From contig DASYSA010000225.1 of the NCBI GenBank assembly GCA_036003885.1, positions 1-6,992 of the forward strand: a DNA stretch of 6,992 bases. The letters are read 5' to 3'. Numbering within the stretch: the first letter of the stretch is position 1; the number at the start of each line of letters is the position of its first letter. The notes beneath the pieces were generated by a model. That model was not told the origin of the DNA and did not search any database. It was given only the letters and a program-made list of their open reading frames with translations. Origin of the DNA: DASYSA01 sp036003885. GTDB taxonomy: Bacteria; Acidobacteriota; Blastocatellia; UBA7656. This document shows, piece by piece, positions 5,870-6,992 of this stretch. The position numbers were made by a program, and so were the translations under genes.

Positions 5870-6992
5870 GTGAGAACTCTTCTCTCTCGACGCGACTTTA
5901 TGAAGACCACGGCCATCGCCGCCGGTCTCGAATTACCAGCGTGGCGAACTCGCGCCGCGACCGCCGTCCAGTCTGCTCGCACTATCGCGCGCGGGCCATT
6001 CCAGCCGACCTGGGAATCGCTCGTGCAAAACTACCGCGTACCCGAATGGTTCCGCGACGCCAAGTTCGGCATCTGGGCGCACTGGTCTGCCCAGTGCGTG
6101 TCGGAGCAGGGCGACTGGTACGCGCGAAGAATATACCAACAGGGCGACTCAGCTTACGACTACCACGTCAAAACTTATGGCCACCCCTCCAGGTTCGGCT
6201 TCATGGAGATTGACAACCTCTGGAAGGCGGAGCACTGGGAGCCTGAGAGGCTGATGGCCCTTTACAAGCGGGCGGGCGCGAAATACTTTTTCGCCCTCGC
6301 GAACCACCACGACAACTTCGACGCCTACGACTCGAAACATCACGCCTGGAACTCAGTCAACGTCGGCCCTAAGAAGGACATCGTTGGGACGTGGGCCAAA
6401 GCCGCACGCACCAACGGGCTGCGCTTCGGCGTCAGCAACCACTCGGCTCACGCGTGGCACTGGTTTCAAGTGGCTTACGGGTACGATGCCGAAGGGCCGA
6501 ATGCTGGTGTGCGCTACGATGCCGCGCGGTTGACGAAGGCCGACGGCAAGGGCAAGTGGTGGGAGGGCCTCGATCCGCAGGAACTCTACACAGGACGCAA
6601 CATAGTGATCCCCGACGGCATCACCAACAGCAAAGCCATGAACGAGTGGCACAGAAAGAACGATCTCGTGTGGAACGAGAACCCGCCGCCGATGAACCCG
6701 GCGTTCACTGAGAAGTGGTTTCTCCGCTGTCAGGACCTGGTCGATAAATATCAGCCAGATGTTCTCTACTTCGACAACACCGAACTGCCGCTGGGTCAGT
6801 CGGGGCTTGATATTGTGGCGCACTACTACAACGCCAATTTCGCGCGCAACAAGGGCAAGCTTGAGGCGGTCGTCAACGCCAAACACATGAAGCCGGATCA
6901 CGTTGCCGCCCTCGTGGATGACATCGAGCGAGGCGTCGCTACCGGCATACGCCCGCACCCTTGGCAGACCGACACCTGCATCGGCCAGTGGC
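5870..6992 (+). CDS. GH29 alpha-L-fucosidase-like enzyme with Tat signal (3' truncated)
   Basis: An uninterrupted frame runs from GTG 5870 to the right edge, giving 374 residues with no stop. The N-terminus has a textbook twin-arginine motif SRRDFMK (6-12) followed by TTAIAAG, so export would be by Tat. The hydrophobic core is short and contains Glu21; cleavage may be near residue 32 or 36. Catalytic-domain motifs fit GH29: WFRDAKFGIWAHW (60-72), GDWYARRIY (81-89), the NHHDNF block (145-150; usually HHDGF), KKDIVGTW (378-type position in the DNA near 6374-6397), and PDVLYFDN (296-303) with Asp302 as the expected nucleophile. GH29 enzymes remove terminal alpha-L-fucose by a retaining mechanism. 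The C-terminal part and the acid/base residue are beyond the window or unassigned. The exact sugar specificity is open, because several motif residues differ from typical fucosidases. Confidence 0.85.
   Translation, partial: MRTLLSRRDFMKTTAIAAGLELPAWRTRAATAVQSARTIARGPFQPTWESLVQNYRVPEWFRDAKFGIWAHWSAQCVSEQGDWYARRIYQQGDSAYDYHVKTYGHPSRFGFMEIDNLWKAEHWEPERLMALYKRAGAKYFFALANHHDNFDAYDSKHHAWNSVNVGPKKDIVGTWAKAARTNGLRFGVSNHSAHAWHWFQVAYGYDAEGPNAGVRYDAARLTKADGKGKWWEGLDPQELYTGRNIVIPDGITNSKAMNEWHRKNDLVWNENPPPMNPAFTEKWFLRCQDLVDKYQPDVLYFDNTELPLGQSGLDIVAHYYNANFARNKGKLEAVVNAKHMKPDHVAALVDDIERGVATGIRPHPWQTDTCIGQW

Noticed and set aside
6353..6958. Minus-strand open frame of 201 codons opposite the fucosidase
   Set aside because: It is Val/Arg-rich shadow sequence. 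The plus-strand GH29 frame carries the conserved motifs over the same bases.

Overview
The window is a gene-dense carbohydrate-degradation locus with every supported gene on the + strand. It looks like a chromosomal polysaccharide-utilisation cluster of a free-living, plant-litter-degrading Gram-negative bacterium. GC content is moderately high by eye, the enzymes carry Sec or Tat export signals, and the protein styles recall Acidobacteriota. That phylum is an impression from family resemblance; there is no marker gene here to prove it.

Layout. Positions 1-1190 hold the 3' part of a GH43 arabinanase-type glycoside hydrolase with a C-terminal ricin-like (QxW) lectin domain, interrupted by a Gly/Pro-rich stretch. 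Positions 1221-1931 hold a small exported protein of unassigned function that looks like a beta-sandwich (jelly-roll) domain. Positions 1965-3170 hold an exported CE1-type esterase (feruloyl/acetyl-xylan esterase class) with an N-terminal E-set/CBM48-like domain. A DeoR-family sugar-phosphate-responsive repressor ends at 4008; its start is anomalous. A 239-base gap (4009-4247) contains inverted repeats and is the only obvious place for a promoter or operator. Positions 4248-5822 hold an exported GH51 alpha-L-arabinofuranosidase. From 5870 to the window edge runs a Tat-signal GH29 alpha-L-fucosidase-like enzyme, beginning at GTG and cut off at its 3' end.

How they fit together. The endo-arabinanase would cut alpha-1,5-arabinan, the esterase would remove feruloyl or acetyl decorations, GH51 would release arabinofuranose, and the GH29 enzyme would remove alpha-L-fucose or a related sugar. 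The combined target is plausibly an arabinose-rich, esterified and partly fucosylated plant wall polymer such as pectin side chains or arabinoxylan. The DeoR protein would sense a phosphorylated sugar intermediate and control one or both transcription units. No transporter, isomerase or kinase for arabinose or fucose is in the window.

The observations most worth checking are the DeoR start (an ATG with a good ribosome-binding site is out of frame by one base at an AAAA tract), the unassigned 236-residue exported protein, the low-complexity insertion in the lectin domain of the GH43 protein, the Glu at the expected catalytic-acid position of the esterase, and the inverted repeats ahead of the GH51 gene. 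I did not find a defence system, mobile element, CRISPR array or RNA gene.
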